A DNA stretch of 64,000 bases from positions 3,056,449-3,120,448 of the forward strand of contig NZ_JAROCG010000001.1 of the NCBI RefSeq assembly GCF_030433645.1, written 5' to 3'. Positions 61,121 through 64,000 of this stretch are shown here, one piece after another. Position 1 is the first letter of the stretch, and every line of letters starts with the position of its first letter. The notes below the pieces were generated by a model, which saw only the letters and a program-made list of their open reading frames with translations, did not search any database and was not told where the DNA came from. Both the position numbers and the translations under genes were made by a program. Source of the DNA: Arthrobacter burdickii. Its GTDB lineage: Bacteria > Actinomycetota > Actinomycetes > Actinomycetales > Micrococcaceae.

Positions 61121-63503
61121 CGACGACGTCGTCCTGGCTCGCCTCGGCCTTGCCGGCCCGCTCGCGCGCATCGGCTTCGCCGCCTGCCTGCTCGCCAGCC
61201 TGCTCGCCTATGCCGGCATCGTGCCCCGCCGGGCTCGATCCTGCTTCCGAGAACTCGACAGCCGGGCCTGCCGAGGGCCGGCGTTCGTCCGCTGATCCGT
61301 CGTCGCCCGACGGCGCGATGTCCGCCGCACCCGACTCGTCCATGCTGAAGAGCATCTCGGTCTGGAGGGACTGGACAGGGTGGGCGGTCTCGCCGACCGG
61401 CACGGCATCGACCGGCACGGCATCGACCGGCACTGCCTGGGCTTCACCGCCGTCCCGCTCGGTTTCTTCGGTGTCATCCGCCGGGTCGCCTGCTGCCTCG
61501 GGTTCTGCCCCCTCTGTGCTGAGCGGCAGACCCGGGCCTCCGTCCGCGTCCGCATCCCCGTCCGCATCCCCGTCAGGGTCAGGCAGACCCTCAGCCGTGT
61601 CGTCCGTCGCACCGTCGGGGGTTTCGGCATCGCTGGTATCCGTTGCTTGTCCATGCTGAGCAGGGACATCGCCATTCTGTGCGGGGGCGTCGCAATTCTG
61701 TGCGGGGGCGTCGCCATTCTGTACGGGGGCGTCGCCATTCTGTACGGGGGCATCACCGGCAGGATCTGCCGCCGGAGCGGCAGCGGCCCTGCCGAGCAGG
61801 TCACCGACCTTGGGTACAGTCACGGGAGCAGGCTCGTCGTCCTCGCCGAGGTCGACGATGTCGGGCTCGAGATCGTCGTCGAGCCCGAGGGCCTTCTCTG
61901 CGACGCCCGCCTGACGACGCCATTTACCCGATTCGTCGGAGCGCCCGACAGCGTCGAGTGCATCCGCGTAAGCGCGGAACAGCCGGGGGCTGAAGGAGAA
62001 GGCCCGGTGGAGGTCCAGCTGCGGGATCTCGAGCGCAGCGACAGCAGCATCCAGTTGACCGAGATCGGCGCGTGCGCCGGAGACCACCATGGCGAGCTCG
62101 GCCTTGCCGGTAGCGTCGAGCGACTCCGCTTCCTCGCTCCGCGCAAGATCCAGCGCCCTGTCGGGACGCCCGAGGCCCCTCTCGCAATCCGCCATGACCG
62201 GCAAGTGGACGTTCGATCCGCTGATCCTCCGGAAGGTCCGGAATTCCCGGAGCGCTTCGCCGTAGTGGCCGGCAGCATACGCTGTCAGGCCTACGGCTTC
62301 ACGGACTGCAGCCAGGCGTCCACCGCGACGACTCGCTGCGAGGGCGTGCTGGAAGGCAAGTTCAGGCTCGAAGTCGATGAGCCGCCCCGCCATCACGAGG
62401 TGCTTCGCGACCCACTCGGCACTGCGTTCCTCGAGGTTGCGGACCTGAGCGCGGGTCACCCGGTCGAGTTCATCACCCTTGACGTCCTCATCGATCTCGG
62501 GAGACCGTTCGCGATCCGGCCGATTGGCGCTGCGGAGGTCACGCGCGTTGTGAGGGCGCGGCCCTGCCGACACTGCATCGTCCGGCCGGGTCCCGCGGCG
62601 CCGATCATCATTGCGACGCTCCGCGCTGCCGCCCCGGTCCTGGCGATCTGCAGGGCGACGGAAGGAACCACTCCGCTCAGACGAACGACGTTCACTCCCC
62701 GGGCGTCCTTCCTCCGATGCTGAGCGCGACTGCCAAGGACGCTCACGGCTTTCACCGGTGCGGCTGGTCGGCGCCCCACGACCCGCAAAGCGGGACTGCT
62801 TGTCGCTGGAAGATCCTGATGCTGAACCACCACGAGAGGCTGTGCCACGGAGCTGCGCGCCCCTGCCACCCTCGGGTGCCCTAGTCGGACGATCCGAAGA
62901 CTGCTCTGCGGACCGGCCGCCCGATCCCGTGCGGTCGTTGCGACCCTCGCTGCGCCGCTGCCCGCCCCGGTCGTCCCGTCCGTACGCCGGACGATCACGC
63001 TGACCACCCTGGTCATCTCGTCCGTATGCCGGACGATCACGCTGACCACTCTGACCGTCCCGGCTGTAACCCGGACGATCACGCTGACCGCTCTGACCGT
63101 CCCGGCTGTACGACCCGCCCGTGCGATCGCCGCCTCGTGGATCAGACTGGCCCTTCCATGCCGGACGTCCGCCCGTGGGCCGTCCGCCGCTACTCGTTCC
63201 GCGGAAACCGCCCTCCGCGCGGGGGCCGCGGCGTTCGTCGTTGGACGTCGCACGCTCTCCGCCTGCCCGGCCGCGCGTCGCATTGCCCGGCTCTGACCCG
63301 GTCCGTCCGGGCTCCCGACGGTCACGGGATTGCTCACTGCTGGAACTACGGGGTGACGACGACCGTGCACTCGCATTGCCGGCTTTCGATCCCCATGAAT
63401 GACGGCGACCCGACTGCTCGGATCCTCCCTGACGGCCGCCGGTGCCATCTCCCGCCCTGCGGGACTCCCCGTCTCGTCCAGCGGTGTGCTCCTGGTCAGC
63501 CAT
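61113..63503 (-). CDS. TPR-like protein with basic RG-rich N-terminus and acidic C-terminus (Rv1691-like core)
   Basis: A 796-residue protein in three parts. Residues 1 to about 340 are rich in Arg, Gly, Ser and Asp, contain four 14-residue repeats (131-186) and look disordered, like RGG RNA-binding tails. Residues about 343-540 form an all-helical TPR-like core (VTRAQVRNLEERSAEWVAKH, AYAAGHYGEALREFRTFRRI) that corresponds to Rv1691. Residues 541-796 are acidic and Ala/Pro-rich with 7-residue repeats (584-618) and VPVDA repeats. ATG 63503 has GAGAGGA ten bases upstream. It heads the HAD-tlyA-nadK-recN-pyrG run. Function unknown. Confidence 0.85.
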   Translation of the reverse strand: MADQEHTAGRDGESRRAGDGTGGRQGGSEQSGRRHSWGSKAGNASARSSSPRSSSSEQSRDRREPGRTGSEPGNATRGRAGGERATSNDERRGPRAEGGFRGTSSGGRPTGGRPAWKGQSDPRGGDRTGGSYSRDGQSGQRDRPGYSRDGQSGQRDRPAYGRDDQGGQRDRPAYGRDDRGGQRRSEGRNDRTGSGGRSAEQSSDRPTRAPEGGRGAQLRGTASRGGSASGSSSDKQSRFAGRGAPTSRTGESRERPWQSRSASEEGRPGSERRSSERSGSFRRPADRQDRGGSAERRNDDRRRGTRPDDAVSAGPRPHNARDLRSANRPDRERSPEIDEDVKGDELDRVTRAQVRNLEERSAEWVAKHLVMAGRLIDFEPELAFQHALAASRRGGRLAAVREAVGLTAYAAGHYGEALREFRTFRRISGSNVHLPVMADCERGLGRPDRALDLARSEEAESLDATGKAELAMVVSGARADLGQLDAAVAALEIPQLDLHRAFSFSPRLFRAYADALDAVGRSDESGKWRRQAGVAEKALGLDDDLEPDIVDLGEDDEPAPVTVPKVGDLLGRAAAAPAADPAGDAPVQNGDAPVQNGDAPAQNCDAPAQNGDVPAQHGQATDTSDAETPDGATDDTAEGLPDPDGDADGDADADGGPGLPLSTEGAEPEAAGDPADDTEETERDGGEAQAVPVDAVPVDAVPVGETAHPVQSLQTEMLFSMDESGAADIAPSGDDGSADERRPSAGPAVEFSEAGSSPAGHDAGIGEQAGEQAGGEADARERAGKAEASQDDVVDD
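61650..61754 (-). repeat. 21-bp x 5 coding repeat (DAPVQNG type)
   Basis: Five tandem copies encode D(A/V)P(V/A)Q(N/H)(G/C) at residues 584-618 of the TPR protein. Frame is kept. Confidence 0.9.
62946..63113 (-). repeat. 42-bp x 4 coding repeat (SYSRDGQSGQRDRP type)
   Basis: Four 14-residue units at residues 131-186 of the TPR protein: SYSRDGQSGQRDRP, GYSRDGQSGQRDRP, AYGRDDQGGQRDRP and a diverged last copy. Confidence 0.9.
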
Positions 63504-64000
63504 GGCAGCGGGGTCCTCTCATCAGGTGCCGGCGCTTCTCTGCCGGCGGATCTCTATTTTGCTGTGGGTCTTACCTATCTATGGAACCACGAAGCACCGG
63601 CGGCCACTTCATCGACCTCCGCGCTTGGCACAGATGTGATGGAGCACTCCGACCCTTACCCTTGTCGTGCCCTTGTATGGGTCATCCGCCCTGCAAAGGC
63701 CCCGCCCCAGACGGATATGCGCCGCCCGGGGCTTGGCCCTGGGGCGGGGTCCTTGTCCGTTATGCAAGTCTGGGTGAGGTGTGGAATCGGCGCGCTGCAC
63801 CCCGGCGGGCGCCTGCTGCCGTCGGTGGCGCTGGGAACCGCAGCCGCAAACGAGTCGGCCGGCAGGCCGCAAGCGTGAGCGTGAGGATCAGCCGGTCCCG
63901 GGGTGTGATGGCGGATGCGTGCTGGTGTTCCGGCCGGGTCCTCGGGTGCTTACGGGTCCCCGGGGTGTACCGGGCTGGAACTGTGCACCAGACTGCGTGA
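63504..64000. other. Right-end region without a supported gene; one strong hairpin
   Basis: These 497 bases include the promoter and ribosome binding site region of the TPR gene (to about 63600). An 11-bp inverted repeat CCCCGCCCCAG (63700-63710) / CTGGGGCGGGG (63739-63749), with A and T residues outside the arms (AAAGG, TCCTT), could end a transcript entering from the right on the minus strand. Open frames here (for example a plus-strand frame running to the edge) show no family sequence. No tRNA or rRNA signature was recognised. Confidence 0.5.

Noticed and set aside
63555..63580. Short resemblance to the 5S rRNA segment TAAGACCCACAGC on the minus strand
   Set aside because: Only about 13 bases match and the flanking 5S helices are missing, so it is probably chance.
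63399..63878. A 159-residue plus-strand frame at the right end
   Set aside because: No ribosome binding site, no motif, and it starts inside the oppositely oriented TPR gene.

Overview
The window is high-GC DNA from an actinobacterium, most likely a Micrococcaceae (Arthrobacter-like) chromosome. Supporting signs are a complete mycothione reductase (mycothiol is an actinobacterial thiol), a PASTA-domain Ser/Thr kinase with GarA- and Rv2175c-like substrate proteins, a class II DAHP synthase, many GTG starts, and a MurE whose substrate motif is not the diaminopimelate-type DNPR but DDPH, as expected for the lysine-type peptidoglycan common in this family. No phage, insertion sequence, CRISPR array or rRNA gene was seen. 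The only RNA gene recognised is one tRNA-Pro(GGG).

Layout. (1) 1-9.4 kb, minus strand: the division and cell-wall (dcw) cluster, read as mraZ, rsmH, ftsL-like, ftsI, murE, murF, mraY, murD, with 4-base stop/start overlaps at three junctions and a triple 10-bp-phased MraZ box in front of mraZ. (2) 9.7-24.2 kb: a DUF3040-type membrane protein, dinB, a polyprenyl diphosphate synthase, a small Rv2175c-like DNA-binding protein, a secreted four-LysM lytic transglycosylase, a PASTA kinase, aroG, a plsC-type acyltransferase, a small membrane protein, an ROK sugar kinase and a FadD15-type acyl-CoA ligase. The gene set resembles the Mycobacterium tuberculosis Rv2173-Rv2187 neighbourhood. (3) 24.1-30.1 kb: mycothione reductase, pyruvate carboxylase and an orphan ParA-like ATPase. 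(4) 30.2-33.5 kb, minus strand: gcvH-garA-ftsR-bifunctional nuclease, plus a further MerR gene with its own good promoter (as Rv1826-Rv1830), and tRNA-Pro. (5) 33.6-41.1 kb, minus strand: parA-scpA-scpB-rluB-tyrA-cmk-der, the chromosome segregation and 'Rv1708-Rv1713' block. (6) 41.5-52.8 kb: a metabolic insert made of dctA, a divergent DcuS/CitA-type sensor kinase and response regulator, and a divergent propionate (2-methylcitrate) module, prpE against gntR-prpD-prpB-prpC. (7) 52.3-63.5 kb, minus strand: a TPR protein, a HAD phosphatase, a 70-residue protein, tlyA, nadK, recN, pyrG, a Nudix hydrolase and xerD, in the order of Rv1691-Rv1701, followed by a MutT-like Nudix gene. The last 0.5 kb has no gene I can support.

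How the parts work together. The dcw genes make and polymerise peptidoglycan precursors, and the LysM transglycosylase remodels the product. The PASTA kinase can sense the wall and probably acts on GarA (ETTS motif kept) and the Rv2175c-like protein. Pyruvate carboxylase, DctA and the methylcitrate cycle all feed or draw on C4 and C3 acids. ParA, ScpA/B, XerD and RecN serve chromosome maintenance.

The most unusual features are regulatory or repeat-based. They are a recurring TANNNT-N6/7-GTG arrangement that suggests leaderless mRNAs, a pair of inverted TGTATACA operators 63 bp apart in the prp control region, and five in-frame minisatellites in or beside coding regions (sensor kinase tail, RluB N-terminus, TPR protein twice, and the xerD/Nudix junction). 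All assignments come from reading the sequence; no database search was run.
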